The notes below the pieces were generated by a model, which saw only the letters and a program-made list of their open reading frames with translations, ran no database searches and had not been told where the DNA came from. DNA of 64,000 nt, taken from contig NZ_CP039371.1 in the NCBI RefSeq assembly GCF_005080685.1, positions 6,262,001 to 6,326,000 on the forward strand, in the 5' to 3' direction. This DNA comes from Pseudomonas putida (GTDB lineage: Bacteria; Pseudomonadota; Gammaproteobacteria; Pseudomonadales; Pseudomonadaceae). Of the stretch, positions 21,402-31,242 are shown piece after piece. The number at the start of each line of letters is the position of its first letter. The stretch's first letter is position 1. The translations under genes were made by a program, and so were the position numbers.

Positions 21402-21487
21402 GCCCCATCGCCGGCAAGCCGGCTCCTACAGGACAGTTACAGGCCGAAAACCCGCGCCGTACCTGTGGGAGCGGGCTTGCCCGCGAG
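21402..21487. repeat. Two REP elements of different types between gcvH and gcvP
   Basis: One REP (21402-21431, CCATCGCCGGCAAGCCGGCTC) is of the GCCGGC type and the other (21462-21487, TGTGGGAGCGGGCTTGCCCG) of the GCGGGC type. They separate gcvH and gcvP and could lower gcvP transcript relative to gcvTH. Confidence 0.8.
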
Positions 21488-21501
21488 AGGGCGATGCGCT
21501 A

Positions 21502-21885
21502 TCACTCGCCGATGGCAGCTTTGTAACCTGCGGCATCGAGCAGCTTTTCCTGCTCAGCCTTGTCGCTTGGCTTGAGCTTGAAGATCCACGCCTCATAGGG
21601 CGCTTCGTTGAGCAGCTCCGGGCTTTCGGCCAGCTCTTCGTTCACGGCGATCACTTCACCGGCAACCGGCGAGTAGATGTCCGAAGCGGCCTTGACCGAC
21701 TCGACCACGCCTGCTGTATCGCCAGCGGCAAACACCTTGCCGACCTCGGCCAGCTCGACGAACACCACGTCACCCAGTGCCTCCTGGGCGTGGTCGCTGA
21801 TGCCCACGGTCACCGTGCCGTCGGCTTCCAGGCGTGCCCATTCATGGCTTTCGGCAAAACGCAGGTCGGCGGGGATATTGCTCAT
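21502..21885 (-). CDS. gcvH: Glycine cleavage system H protein GcvH
   Basis: A 127-residue lipoyl carrier. The lipoylated lysine is K65 in [17 protein letters not shown]. It shuttles the aminomethyl group from GcvP to GcvT. It lies 47 bp after gcvT on the same strand. Confidence 0.96.
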   Translation of the reverse strand: MSNIPADLRFAESHEWARLEADGTVTVGISDHAQEALGDVVFVELAEVGKVFAAGDTAGVVESVKAASDIYSPVAGEVIAVNEELAESPELLNEAPYEAWIFKLKPSDKAEQEKLLDAAGYKAAIGE

Positions 21886-21932
21886 GTCTTGAATTCCTCG
21901 ATAGGGTCAGCGGTCGGCCCGCCAATAAATGT

Positions 21933-23015
21933 TCAGATCAGAATCTTGCCGTGGCGCACGAAGGTCGGCTTGACCACCCGCACCGGGTACCACTTGCCGC
22001 GTATTTCGACCTCGGCCCGGTCGCCCGTGGCCATGGGTACGCGCGCCAGGGCAATGGATTTGCTCAGCGTAGGCGAGAAACTACCACTGGTGATCTCTCC
22101 TTCGCCAATCCCGGCGACACGAACTACCTGATGGGCGCGCAATACGCCACGTTCCTCCAGCACCAGGCCGACCAATTTGCTCTGCACGCCCTGCTCGATT
22201 TCCGCCAGCAGCGCGGCGCGGCCGATGAAGTCGCGCTCGGCCGGCTCCCAGGCGATGCACCAGCCCAGGTTGGAGGTCAGCGGGGTGTGGGTCTCGTCGA
22301 TGTCCTGTCCGTAGAGGTTCATGCCAGCCTCCAGGCGCAGCGTGTCACGCGCACCCAGGCCGCTGGGGGCGATACCGGCGCCCACCAGGTCGTTGAAGAA
22401 GCCCACCGCCTCGGCGCCCGGGAGGATGATCTCCAGGCCATCCTCACCGGTGTAGCCGGTGCGGGCGATGAACCAGTCGCCTTCGCTGACGCCTTCGAAC
22501 GGACGCAGCTCACGGATCAGCGCGGCGCGCGAGGCGCTGAGCAATGCCGCGACCTTGTCGTGGGCCTGAGGGCCCTGGATGGCGAGGATCGCCAGATCCG
22601 GGCGGACCTGGACGTCCACCTCGAAGCCTTCGCGTTGCCCGCCCAGCCAGGCCAGGACCTTTTCCCGAGTCGCGGCATTGGTCACCAGGCGGTAGCCGGT
22701 TTCGGTGCTGTAGGCGATCAGATCGTCGATGACCCCACCGTGCTCGTTGAGCAATGGGCTGTACAGGGCCTGGCCGACGTCGTCGAGCCGCGCGACATCG
22801 TTGGCCAGCAGACGCTGTAGCCAGGCACGGGCGTCGCTGCCGGTGACATCGATGACGGTCATGTGGGAGACATCGAAGACGCCACAATCGCTGCGCACCT
22901 GATGGTGCTCCTCGACCTGCGAGCCATAGTGCAGGGGCATGTCCCAGCCACCGAAGTCGACGGTCTTGGCGCCGAGTGCCAGGTGCAGGTCATACAATAG
23001 CGTGCGCTGTCCCAT
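21933..23015 (-). CDS. gcvT: Glycine cleavage system aminomethyltransferase GcvT
   Basis: A 360-residue T-protein. Folate and substrate-contacting segments include [17 protein letters not shown] and the C-terminal barrel with [10 protein letters not shown]. It releases ammonia and makes 5,10-methylene-THF. The start at 23015 has AAGGAGAAACCC directly upstream; longer frames to 23120 lack a ribosome-binding site. It is the first gene of gcvTHP in this orientation. Confidence 0.95.
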   Translation of the reverse strand: MGQRTLLYDLHLALGAKTVDFGGWDMPLHYGSQVEEHHQVRSDCGVFDVSHMTVIDVTGSDARAWLQRLLANDVARLDDVGQALYSPLLNEHGGVIDDLIAYSTETGYRLVTNAATREKVLAWLGGQREGFEVDVQVRPDLAILAIQGPQAHDKVAALLSASRAALIRELRPFEGVSEGDWFIARTGYTGEDGLEIILPGAEAVGFFNDLVGAGIAPSGLGARDTLRLEAGMNLYGQDIDETHTPLTSNLGWCIAWEPAERDFIGRAALLAEIEQGVQSKLVGLVLEERGVLRAHQVVRVAGIGEGEITSGSFSPTLSKSIALARVPMATGDRAEVEIRGKWYPVRVVKPTFVRHGKILI

Positions 23016-23138
23016 GGGTTTCTCCTTCCGGGCGTGGCGAAGCGGCGGCGGGTGATGACGTGGGGCCGTCAGCTCTTGTTGTTGGTACCGCCGCGAGAAT
23101 GCCGCGCATTGTAGCCGCAAGGACGCAGGCTGGCACCT

Positions 23139-24761
23139 TTAGTGACTGTGACCGGGCCGCCTGGCGGAACGGCGGATCAGCCCGATGACCGGTAGCAGGC
23201 CCACCAGCACCAGAGTCAGCGCCGGCAGCGAGGCGCGCGCCCATTCACCCTCGCTGGTCATCTCGAAAACCCGCACCGCCAGGGTGTCCCAGCCGAACGG
23301 GCGCATCAGCAAGGTGGCCGGCATTTCCTTGAGGACATCGACGAACACCAGCAGCCCGGCACTCAGCGCACCCGGCACCAGCAGCGGCAGGTAGACCTTG
23401 AAGAACAGCTTCGCGCCACCCACGCCGAGGCTGCGCGAGGCCTCGGGCAGCGACGGACGGACGCGCGCCAGGCTGTTTTCCAGCGGCCCGTAGGCCACGG
23501 CGATGAAACGCACCAGATAGGCCAGCAGCAAGGCGCCGATGCTGCCCAGCAGCAGTGGCTTGCCGGCGCCGCCCAGCCAGTTTGAAAAGGGGATCACCCA
23601 GTGGTTGTCGAGGTAACTGAAGGCCAGCATGATCGCCACCGCCAGCACCGAGCCGGGCAAGGCGTAACCCAGGTTGGCGATGCCCACGCCGGCACGGATC
23701 GCCCCGCTGGGTGCCTGGCGCCGGGCGAACGCCAGCAGCAAGGCCACGCACACCGTCAGCAGCGCCGCCAGGGCGCCCAGGTAGAGGGTATGCATGACCA
23801 GCCCCAGGTAACGCTCGTCCAGGTCGTGGCGGCCGCGCTGCCAGCACCACACCAGCAACTGCAGCACTGGGATGACGAAGGCACAGGCGAACACCAGCAG
23901 GCACCAACCGCTGGCCAATAGCGCCTTGTAGCCGCGCAGGTGATACAGCGCCTGCCCTCGCGGCCGCTCGTTGGTGCTGTGGCTGGCACCACGGGCACGC
24001 CGCTCGCCATACAGCACCAGCATCACCGCCAGCAGCAGCAGACTGGCCAGCTGCGCCGCGCTGGAGAGGCTGAAGAAGCCATACCAGGTCTTGTAGATCG
24101 CCGTGGTGAAGGTATCGAAGTTGAACACCGCCACCGCGCCGAAGTCGGCCAGGGTTTCCATCAGCGCCAGGGCGATGCCGGCACCGATGGCCGGGCGCGC
24201 CATCGGCAGGGCCACCCGCCAGAACGCTTGCAGCGGCGACAGGCCGAGCACCCGCGCCGCTTCCATCAGGCCCTTGCCCTGGGCCAGGAAGGCGGTACGT
24301 GCCAGCAGGTAGACGTAGGGATAGAACACCAGCACCAGCACGACGATGACCCCGCCCGTGGAGCGCACCCGTGGCAGGCGCAGGGGCCCGAACGCCTCGC
24401 GCAAGACGCTTTGCACGGGCCCGGCGAAGTCCAGCAGGCCGACGAAGACGAACGCCAGCACATAGGCCGGAATCGCGAACGGCAGCATCAGCGCCCAGTC
24501 GAGCCAGCGCCTGCCGGGGAACTGGCAGAGGCTGGTGAGCCAGGCCAGGCTCACGCCAAGCAGGGTGACACCGACGCCTACGCCTAGCACCAGGGTCAGC
24601 GTATTGCCCAGCAGGCGGCTCATCTGGGTGTCGAGCAGGTGCGACCAGATCTGCGTGTCGATCGACTGCCAGGCCAGCAGCAACACGCTCAGGGGGAGCA
24701 GCACCAGGGCGGCGATCAGGCCGACCGGCAGGTACCAGCGGCGTTGGCGGGTGTGGGGCAA
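23139..24761 (-). CDS. Iron(III) ABC transporter permease (FbpB/HitB-like)
   Basis: A 540-residue inner-membrane protein with about twelve hydrophobic segments in two homologous halves, each with an EAA-type loop (MEAARVLGLSPLQAFWRV and PEASRSLGVGGAKLFFKV). This is the fused permease architecture of ferric-iron and phosphonate-type importers. It follows its binding-protein gene by 150 bp, a gap holding REPs. No ATPase gene adjoins, so the ATP-binding subunit must come from elsewhere in the genome. Confidence 0.9.
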   Translation of the reverse strand: MPHTRQRRWYLPVGLIAALVLLPLSVLLLAWQSIDTQIWSHLLDTQMSRLLGNTLTLVLGVGVGVTLLGVSLAWLTSLCQFPGRRWLDWALMLPFAIPAYVLAFVFVGLLDFAGPVQSVLREAFGPLRLPRVRSTGGVIVVLVLVFYPYVYLLARTAFLAQGKGLMEAARVLGLSPLQAFWRVALPMARPAIGAGIALALMETLADFGAVAVFNFDTFTTAIYKTWYGFFSLSSAAQLASLLLLAVMLVLYGERRARGASHSTNERPRGQALYHLRGYKALLASGWCLLVFACAFVIPVLQLLVWCWQRGRHDLDERYLGLVMHTLYLGALAALLTVCVALLLAFARRQAPSGAIRAGVGIANLGYALPGSVLAVAIMLAFSYLDNHWVIPFSNWLGGAGKPLLLGSIGALLLAYLVRFIAVAYGPLENSLARVRPSLPEASRSLGVGGAKLFFKVYLPLLVPGALSAGLLVFVDVLKEMPATLLMRPFGWDTLAVRVFEMTSEGEWARASLPALTLVLVGLLPVIGLIRRSARRPGHSH

Positions 24762-24802
24762 AGGTTTGGTCTCGGTAATGGAATGCGACCGCTGCGCGGT
24801 CG

Positions 24803-24890
24803 TTCGCGGGTAAACCCGCTCCTACAGGATCTTCACCGTTTGCCAGGGCCGGTACGGTACCTGCAGGAGCCGGCTTGCCGACGACAGGGC
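24803..24890. repeat. REP pair between the iron-binding protein and permease genes
   Basis: Two REPs of different types: GTTCGCGGGTAAACCCGCTC (24803 onward) and GCAGGAGCCGGCTTGCCG (around 24863-24880). They lie inside an otherwise co-directional transporter gene pair and could set an expression step between binding protein and permease. Confidence 0.75.
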
Positions 24891-24911
24891 CGTTACAGGC
24901 CCCAAGAATAC

Positions 24912-25913
24912 TCAGTTCCAGCCAGCCCGGTCCATCAGGCGAATGGCCTCGGCCTGGCGCTTGCCGGCGATTTCCACTGGAATGCTGTCGGCCTTGAAGC
25001 TACCCCAGGCCGCGACCTCGTCCGAAGGCTTCACCTTCGGGTTGGCCGGAAATTCCTGGTTGATGTCGGCGAACAGCTTTTGCGCCTCCTCGCCCGTCAT
25101 CCACTCGACCAGCGCCTTGGCCGCCTGCGGATGCGGGGCATGCTTGGTCAGGCCGATACCCGACAAATTGACGTGCACGCCACGGTCGTTCTGGTTGGGC
25201 CAGAAGATTTTCACCGCCAGCTTCGGGTTGGCCTTGTGCAGGCGCCCGTAGTAGTAGGTGTTGACCACACCGACATCGCACTGGCCAGCCTCGACGGCCT
25301 GGATCACGGCGTTGTCGTCGGAGAACACGTCGGTGGACAGGTTGTTGACCCAGCCCTTGACGATCTGCTCGGCCTTGGCCTCGCCGTGGGTCTCGATCAG
25401 GGTGGCGGTCAGCGACTGGTTGTAGACCTTCTTCGCCGTGCGCAGGCACAGGCGGCCTTCCCATTGCTTGTCGGCCAGGGCTTCGTATGTGCTCAGCTCT
25501 TCGGGCTTGACCCGATCGGTGGCGTAGATGATGGTCCGGGCGCGCAGGCTAAGGCCGGTCCAGTCATGGGACGAGGCGCGGTACTGTGGCGGGATGTTCT
25601 GGTCGATGACGCTCGACTTGATCGGCTGCAGGATACCCATCTGCTCGGCCTGCCAGAGGTTGCCGGCATCGACGGTCAGCAACAGGTCGGCCACGCCGTT
25701 CTCACCCTCGGCCTTGATGCGCTGCATCAGCGGCGCTTCCTTGTCGGTGATGAACTTGATCTTGACCCCGGTCTTGGCGGTATAGGCATCGAACACCGGC
25801 TTGATCAGCTCGTCGATGCGCGAGGAGTACACCACCACTTCGTCAGCTGCCTGGGCGGCGCCACCGAACAGGGTCAGGGCCAGGGCGGCCAGTAGGGGCT
25901 TGCGTGGCAACAT
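24912..25913 (-). CDS. Iron(III) ABC transporter substrate-binding protein (FbpA/HitA-like)
   Basis: A 333-residue periplasmic binding protein with a signal peptide ([15 protein letters not shown], cleavage after GGAAQA) and mature start [10 protein letters not shown]. The segment [16 protein letters not shown] holds the adjacent tyrosines that bind Fe(III) in FbpA-type proteins. It feeds the fused permease downstream. The start at 25913 follows a GGAGC-type site; longer frames lack one. Confidence 0.9.
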   Translation of the reverse strand: MLPRKPLLAALALTLFGGAAQAADEVVVYSSRIDELIKPVFDAYTAKTGVKIKFITDKEAPLMQRIKAEGENGVADLLLTVDAGNLWQAEQMGILQPIKSSVIDQNIPPQYRASSHDWTGLSLRARTIIYATDRVKPEELSTYEALADKQWEGRLCLRTAKKVYNQSLTATLIETHGEAKAEQIVKGWVNNLSTDVFSDDNAVIQAVEAGQCDVGVVNTYYYGRLHKANPKLAVKIFWPNQNDRGVHVNLSGIGLTKHAPHPQAAKALVEWMTGEEAQKLFADINQEFPANPKVKPSDEVAAWGSFKADSIPVEIAGKRQAEAIRLMDRAGWN

Positions 25914-26063
25914 GGGAAGCGCTCCTCGGGATCGTATAGAGGTGCGAATGGTAGTGAATCCCATTTTCCGGCTCACCCACCGAGCCGTTACCGGATGTTG
26001 CTGAAGAACGCCTGTGTTAGCGGCCTTGTGTGGCGAAAGGGCCGCAAAGCGGCCCCAACGCTC

Positions 26064-27281
26064 TCAAACCTTGGCCAATTCCGGCAAATCCCCGGAAAGC
26101 CCCAGCGCCTGGCGCACGAACAACGCCTTGGCCTCGGGCATCTGCTGCACCAGCTTCAACCCACTGTTGCGCAACCAGCGCAGCGGCAGCGGATTGGCCT
26201 GGAACAACCGCTCGAAGCCCTCCATCGCCGCCATCAACGCCAGGTTGTGCGGCATGCGCCTGCGCTCATAACGGCTGAGCACCTTCACATCCGCCAGCCG
26301 CTCGCCCCGCTCACAGGCATTGACCAGCACCTCGGCCAGCACCGCGGCATCGAGAAAGCCCAGGTTGACGCCCTGCCCAGCCAACGGGTGGATGGTGTGC
26401 GCGGCATCGCCGATCAGCACCAGGCCTTCGTCCACGTAGCGCTTGGCGTGGCGCTGGCGCAACGGCACGCTGACCCGCGGATCGGCCTCCAGCACCTGAC
26501 CCAGGCGCCCCTCGAAGGCTCGCTCCAGGGCCGTACGGAAGGTCGCGTCGTCCGTCGCCATGACCTGCTCGGCGTGCTCGGGCGTCGTCGACCAGACGAT
26601 CGAGCACCAGTCCTGCAGGCCATCGCGCGACAGCGGCAGGAACGCCAGCGGCCCCTCGTCGGTGAAGCGCTGCCAGGCCGTGCCCTGGTGCGGCGCGCTG
26701 CAGCGCACGCTGGTGACGATGGCATGGTGCAGATAGTCCCACTCGCGGGTCTCGCAGCCGGCCAGGCGTCGTACCGCCGAGTTGGCGCCGTCGGCGGCCA
26801 CCACCAGCGGCGCGCGCAGGCGCCGGCCATCGGCCAGGGTCAGCAGCCACTCGTCACCCGAGCGGCGCAGTTGCTCGACGCGGGCGTTGGCCAGCAGGCC
26901 GACATCGCTGTCGTGCAGGCGCTCGAGCAGGCCGTCCTGGACCACGCGGTTCTCGACGATATGGCCGAGCACCTGGGCATGCACACTGGTGGCGGAAAAG
27001 TGAATCTGCCCGGTGCCGCTGCCATCCCAGACCTGCATGTCCGAATACGGCGAACAGCGCCGTTGGACGATGCCCTCCCAGGCGCCAAGGCGCTCGAGGA
27101 TGCGCTGGCTGGCCGCCGACAAGGCGCTGACCCGCGGCTCGAACGGCGCCTGGGCGTCGAACGGCTTGACCGCCAACGGGCCGCCGTCGAGCAGGAAGAT
27201 TTCCAGCCCACTGTGGCGCAAGGCCAGGGCCAGGGCGCTGCCGACCATACCGGCACCGACAATCAACAGATCTGCGCGCAT
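26064..27281 (-). CDS. ubiI: Ubiquinone biosynthesis FAD-dependent hydroxylase (UbiI/VisC-like)
   Basis: A 405-residue flavin monooxygenase with the N-terminal FAD Rossmann motif GAGMVGSALA (residues 9-18) and the second FAD motif GLVLIGDAAHTIHPLAGQGVN (shown here only in part: GDAAHTIHPLAGQG). By synteny with E. coli ygfB-pepP-ubiH-visC it is the UbiI-type C5-hydroxylase, although exact ring position cannot be read from sequence. Two ATGs are close; 27281 has TAAGG at a proper distance while 27287 has it only one base away. It is the last gene of the operon. Confidence 0.88.
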   Translation of the reverse strand: MRADLLIVGAGMVGSALALALRHSGLEIFLLDGGPLAVKPFDAQAPFEPRVSALSAASQRILERLGAWEGIVQRRCSPYSDMQVWDGSGTGQIHFSATSVHAQVLGHIVENRVVQDGLLERLHDSDVGLLANARVEQLRRSGDEWLLTLADGRRLRAPLVVAADGANSAVRRLAGCETREWDYLHHAIVTSVRCSAPHQGTAWQRFTDEGPLAFLPLSRDGLQDWCSIVWSTTPEHAEQVMATDDATFRTALERAFEGRLGQVLEADPRVSVPLRQRHAKRYVDEGLVLIGDAAHTIHPLAGQGVNLGFLDAAVLAEVLVNACERGERLADVKVLSRYERRRMPHNLALMAAMEGFERLFQANPLPLRWLRNSGLKLVQQMPEAKALFVRQALGLSGDLPELAKV

Positions 27282-27290
27282 TTCCATGCC

Positions 27291-27773
27291 TTACGCCTGC
27301 CTCGCTTGCGGCTTGAGCCGCACGTATAGGGTTTTATCGACCCGCGCCACCAGCTCGCCGGCACCGTCGCGGATATCCACCTGCAATCGCGGCAGGTACT
27401 TCTTGCCATTGGCGGTCTGCTGGCGGATCTCGTCGAGCAAGGCATCGTCGACGTGGAACTCGGCATACACCGGGCCCTTGCCCGGGGCGATGAAGTCGAT
27501 GCTCGCGGCCTTGTCCCAGACGATGTAGTCGCGGCCCAGTTGCTCCATCAGCAACAGCATGTAGAACGGGTCGACCATCGAATACAGGCTGCCGCCGAAC
27601 TGGGTGCCGACGTAGTTGCGGTTCCAGCGCGCAAGCTTCATGCGAACCCTGGCGGTGCGCATGTCGGCACCGATGTGCTGGATGCGGATGCCCGCGCCCA
27701 GGTACGGCGGATAGAGGTTCAGCAGCCACCGCAGCATGCGGGCCCGGCGCGCCAGCCGGCGTGGGTTGCTCAT
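27291..27773 (-). CDS. DUF4442 hotdog-fold protein
   Basis: A 160-residue protein of the DUF4442/hotdog thioesterase-like superfamily, with the helix segment NYVGTQFGGSLYSMVDPFYM typical of the central hotdog helix. Its substrate is unknown. It is wedged between two ubiquinone hydroxylase genes and overlaps ubiH by 4 bp (ATGA), so it is translated with them. This suggests a role around quinone or acyl-lipid metabolism, but only by context. Confidence 0.85.
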   Translation of the reverse strand: MSNPRRLARRARMLRWLLNLYPPYLGAGIRIQHIGADMRTARVRMKLARWNRNYVGTQFGGSLYSMVDPFYMLLLMEQLGRDYIVWDKAASIDFIAPGKGPVYAEFHVDDALLDEIRQQTANGKKYLPRLQVDIRDGAGELVARVDKTLYVRLKPQARQA

Positions 27774-28969
27774 GCCCTGCCCCGCGCATCGGGGCGGGTG
27801 CCCAGGCCCATGGCCTGGCGGGCGAACCAGCTTTTGGCCGGCGGCAGCAGGTCGAGCCCGAGCAGGCCGATGTTGCGCCCTGCTGCCAACAGCGGCTGGC
27901 CACTGCCGAACAGCCGGGTGACCTGGTCGGAGAAGCCGATGGTCAGCGACTGGTCCAAGCGCTGGCGCTGCTGGTAGGCCTGCAAGGTCGCCAGGTCGCC
28001 AGGCTGCTGCGGGCCGGCCAGCAAGGCCTCGGCCAGCGCCTGCACGTCGCGCAGCGACAGATTGAACCCCTGGCCGGCGATGGGATGCAGGCTGTGCGCC
28101 GCATTGCCCAGCACCACCAGGTGCGGGCGTACCTGCTCCTCGGCCTCGACCAGCGCCAGTGGGTAGAGGTGCCGCGCACCGACCTGGCGCAACGCCCCCA
28201 GGCGGTAGCCGAAGGCCGCTTGCAGCTCACGCAGGAATGCCCGCTCGTCGATCTCGGCCAGGCGCTGGGCGTCCATCCCCTGGCGGGTCCAGACCAACGC
28301 GCAGCGGTTGTCGGGCAATGGCAGCAAGGCCATCGGGCCCTGCTCCGTGAAGCGCTCGAAGGCCTGGCCGCAATGGGCCTCGCCCGGCGTGATGTTGGCA
28401 ATCAGCGCGCTTTGCTCGTAAGGTGTGCGGCGCACGTGGATGCCCAGCTGCTCGCGCAGGCCCGAGCGGCCACCGTCGGCCAGCACCGCCAGGTCGCACT
28501 CCAGGTGGGTATCGTCATCGAGTTGCAGTCGGTAGCCCCCCTCGATGGCTTGCATCGCCCCGACCTCGGCCGGGCAACGCCAGCTCACCACTTCGCTGTC
28601 CAGGCCCTGCCACAGGCATTGCCCGAGCCAGGCGTTCTCGACCACGTAGCCCAGCGCCGGCACGCCCTCTTCCAGGGCATCCAGGCGCGTGGCGCCGAAA
28701 CGACCGCGATCGGACACGTGGATCTGGCGGATCGGCTCGGCGCGGCGGCCAATGGCTTGCCACAGGCCCAGGTGCTGGTAGATCTGCTGGGTGCCGAAGG
28801 ACAACGCCGACGAACGCGCATCGTAGCTGGGCTGGAAGCTGTCGCCGGGGGCGAACGGCTCGATCAACAGGATCTTCCAGCCACGCGCCTTGGCCCCGGC
28901 CTGCAGGGCCAGGGCCAGGCTCGCACCGACCAGCCCGCCGCCGATGATCGCCAGGTTGACCCGGCTCAT
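27770..28969 (-). CDS. ubiH: 2-octaprenyl-6-methoxyphenol hydroxylase UbiH
   Basis: A 399-residue flavin monooxygenase related to the UbiI-like protein downstream. FAD motifs are GGGLVGASLALALQ near the N-terminus and LGNAAHSLHPIAGQGFN in the C-terminal half. It hydroxylates C1 of the quinone ring in the aerobic pathway. It overlaps pepP by 4 bp upstream and the DUF4442 gene by 4 bp downstream, so the operon is tightly coupled. Confidence 0.93.
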   Translation of the reverse strand: MSRVNLAIIGGGLVGASLALALQAGAKARGWKILLIEPFAPGDSFQPSYDARSSALSFGTQQIYQHLGLWQAIGRRAEPIRQIHVSDRGRFGATRLDALEEGVPALGYVVENAWLGQCLWQGLDSEVVSWRCPAEVGAMQAIEGGYRLQLDDDTHLECDLAVLADGGRSGLREQLGIHVRRTPYEQSALIANITPGEAHCGQAFERFTEQGPMALLPLPDNRCALVWTRQGMDAQRLAEIDERAFLRELQAAFGYRLGALRQVGARHLYPLALVEAEEQVRPHLVVLGNAAHSLHPIAGQGFNLSLRDVQALAEALLAGPQQPGDLATLQAYQQRQRLDQSLTIGFSDQVTRLFGSGQPLLAAGRNIGLLGLDLLPPAKSWFARQAMGLGTRPDARGRA

Positions 28970-30300
28970 GCGGCGTCCTGGCGCGCAGCCTGCATCAGTG
29001 CCTCGATCTCGGCCACCGTCCGCGGCACGCCCGAGGTCAGAATTTCACAGCCTTGCCTGGTCACTACCACGTCGTCCTCGATCCTGATGCCGATGCCGCG
29101 CCACTTCTTGGCCACGGCCTGGTTGTCGGCAGCGATGTAGATGCCGGGCTCAACGGTCAACGCCATGCCCGGTTCCAGCACGCGCCACTGGCCGCCGACC
29201 TTGTACTCGCCGACATCGTGCACGTCCATGCCCAGCCAATGCCCGGCGCGGTGCATGTAGAAGGCCCGATAGGCCTCGCTGTCGATCAACGCCTGCACCT
29301 CACCCTTGAGCAGCCCCAGCTCCACCAGGCCCTCGGTGATGACCCGCACGGTCGCCTCGTGGGCGTGGTTCCAGTGCTTGCCCGGCGCGATCTCGGCAAA
29401 GGCCGCGGCCTGGGCTTTGAGCACCAGCTCGTAGATGGCCTTCTGTTCCGGCGAAAAGCGCCCGCTGACCGGGAAGGTGCGGGTGATGTCGCTGGCATAG
29501 CAGTCGATCTCGCAGCCCGCATCGATCAGCACCAGGTCGCCGTCCTTGAGCGTGGCGTCGTTCTGCTGGTAGTGCAGGATGCAGCCGTTGCGCCCGGCCG
29601 CGACGATCGAGCCGTACGCCGGCATCTTCGCCCCGCCCTTGCGGAACTCGTAGTCCAGCTCGGCTTCCAGGCTGTATTCGTGCAGCCCCGCCCGGCAGGC
29701 CTGCATGGCCCGCACGTGGGCCCGTGCGGAAATCTGCGCGGCGGCCCGCATCACTTTCACTTCCGCCGCCGATTTATACAGGCGCATGTCGTGCAGCAGA
29801 TGATCCAGGGCAACGAATTCGTTCGGCGGCTGGGCACCGAGGCGCGCCTTGGACCGGATCACGTTGATCCAGTCCATCAGCCGGCGGTCGAACTCGGGGT
29901 TGCTGCCCATGGCGCTGTAGACCCGCTCGCGGCCTTCGATCAGGCCCGGGAGGATCTCGTCGATGTCGGTGATGGGGAAGGCATCGTCGGCACCGAAGTC
30001 GCGGATCGCGCCTTCCTGGCCGGCACGCAAGCCATCCCACTGCTCACGCTCGGCATTGCGCTCACGGCAGAACAGCACGTACTCGCCATGCTCGCGGCCC
30101 GGGATCAGCGCGATCACCGCCTCGGGCTCGGGGAAGCCGCTGAGGTACTGGAAGTCACTGTCCTGGCGATAGACATGCTCTACGTCGCGGTTGCGAATGG
30201 CAACCGCGGCAGCCGGCAGGATAGCGATGCTGTTGGGGACCATCTGCGCCATCAGCGCCTTGCGCCGACGGGCATACTCGGCCTTGGGTATGTGGCTCAT
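28966..30300 (-). CDS. pepP: Xaa-Pro aminopeptidase PepP
   Basis: A 444-residue M24B metallopeptidase. The two-metal site is recognisable in LVLIDAGCEIDCYASDITR (Asp pair), HRAGHWLGMDVHD (His), EPGIYI and RIEDD (Glu pair). It cleaves N-terminal residues before proline in the cytoplasm. The start MSHIPKAEYARRR at 30300 gives family length. It lies between the UPF0149 gene (22 bp) and ubiH (4-bp overlap), the arrangement also seen in E. coli. Confidence 0.94.
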   Translation of the reverse strand: MSHIPKAEYARRRKALMAQMVPNSIAILPAAAVAIRNRDVEHVYRQDSDFQYLSGFPEPEAVIALIPGREHGEYVLFCRERNAEREQWDGLRAGQEGAIRDFGADDAFPITDIDEILPGLIEGRERVYSAMGSNPEFDRRLMDWINVIRSKARLGAQPPNEFVALDHLLHDMRLYKSAAEVKVMRAAAQISARAHVRAMQACRAGLHEYSLEAELDYEFRKGGAKMPAYGSIVAAGRNGCILHYQQNDATLKDGDLVLIDAGCEIDCYASDITRTFPVSGRFSPEQKAIYELVLKAQAAAFAEIAPGKHWNHAHEATVRVITEGLVELGLLKGEVQALIDSEAYRAFYMHRAGHWLGMDVHDVGEYKVGGQWRVLEPGMALTVEPGIYIAADNQAVAKKWRGIGIRIEDDVVVTRQGCEILTSGVPRTVAEIEALMQAARQDAA

Positions 30301-30322
30301 GGGCAGGACTACCCCCGGTTGA

Positions 30323-30877
30323 TCAGTGCAGCGATGGTTTTGGCGCGGGCGCGACCGGCGCGGCCAGCTCCGTGTACAGCAGCAGCGGCGCGACTCGCAG
30401 GTACTCCATGACTTCCATGTAGTCGCTCTCGCCGTCTTCGGACTCTTCCAGCGCGTCCTGCACCTGGGAGATGGCGACCAGGTCCTGGAGCACTTCCTTG
30501 GCTTCGGTGGACAGGTCCTTGCCACCGGCGTTCAGCCCGAAGCCGGTAATGAAGCCCTGGCACCACTGGCCCAGCGCGATGGCCCGCTCGCCCAGCGGAG
30601 CGTCGTCGCTCGGCAGCAGCAGGACGATGGCGATGTCTTCGCCGGTCAGTTCGGTCTTGACCATCTCCTGCAGGCCGATCAGGGCGGCGCGGACGTTGTC
30701 CTGCGGCTCGCTCTCCAGCGCGCCGGCGGCATCGGCCAGCCAGGCGTCGGCATCGAAGCCAGCACCGGCGCAACTGCGGCCGATCAGCAGGCCATGCAGC
30801 TCGGCAGGGGAAACAGGGTGACCATTGCTCGAGAGCAACGCGGCGAAGGCGGTATAAGGCGATTGGGTATTAGGCAT
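30323..30877 (-). CDS. UPF0149 family protein YgfB/YecA-like
   Basis: A 184-residue acidic, mainly helical protein with the family motif [13 protein letters not shown] (around residues 26-38) and [11 protein letters not shown]. The P. aeruginosa homolog YgfB has been reported to influence ampDh3 expression through AlpA. It heads the pepP-ubiH-DUF4442-ubiI operon and is divergent from the zapB-like gene. Confidence 0.88.
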   Translation of the reverse strand: MPNTQSPYTAFAALLSSNGHPVSPAELHGLLIGRSCAGAGFDADAWLADAAGALESEPQDNVRAALIGLQEMVKTELTGEDIAIVLLLPSDDAPLGERAIALGQWCQGFITGFGLNAGGKDLSTEAKEVLQDLVAISQVQDALEESEDGESDYMEVMEYLRVAPLLLYTELAAPVAPAPKPSLH

Positions 30878-30903
30878 GGGCTGCTAGGCGCCAGGCGGCG
30901 CAT

Positions 30904-30930
30904 TTGACTAGAATGAAGACCTTGTATCCT
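30904..30930 (+). promoter_or_regulatory. Candidate sigma-70 promoter for the zapB-like/zapA genes
   Basis: TTGACT (30904-30909) and TATCCT (30925-30930) are separated by 15 bp, slightly short, and lie about 94 bp before the GTG start. The match is decent but not proven. Confidence 0.4.
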
Positions 30931-31023
30931 AGCACCGGCAGGCGCGCCAAGACCATCTGCACTGGCCGTTGCCGTTCAGGGACAGGCATCATTGCCGGGT
31001 GAGTCAACGACGGAGCGAATCGA

Positions 31024-31242
31024 GTGCAACCCACGCAAGAGAACGACCTGCAAGCGCTGATGAGCCGATTCGAGTTGCTGATCGAACGCGTCGAGCAACT
31101 TAAACGGCAAAATGCACTCCTACTAGCTCAGGAAAAATCCTGGCGCGAGGAGCGCGCCCACCTCATCGAAAAGAACGAGATCGCGAGGCGCAAGGTCGAG
31201 TCGATGATTTTACGCCTCAAGGCCCTGGAGCAAGACTCATGA
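31024..31242 (+). CDS. TIGR02449 family coiled-coil protein (ZapB-like)
   Basis: A 72-residue highly charged protein that is almost entirely predicted coiled coil (heptads such as LLIERVEQLKRQNALLL). It starts at GTG 31024 with CGGAGCG upstream; an ATG at 31060 would lose the first 12 residues. It overlaps zapA by 4 bp (ATGA). It resembles ZapB in size and character and its pairing with zapA suggests a divisome role. Confidence 0.82.
   Translation: MQPTQENDLQALMSRFELLIERVEQLKRQNALLLAQEKSWREERAHLIEKNEIARRKVESMILRLKALEQDS

Noticed and set aside
25947..25965. AATGG-N9-CCATT dyad before the iron-binding-protein gene as Fur box
   Set aside because: Only about 7 of 19 positions agree with the Fur consensus; too weak to call.
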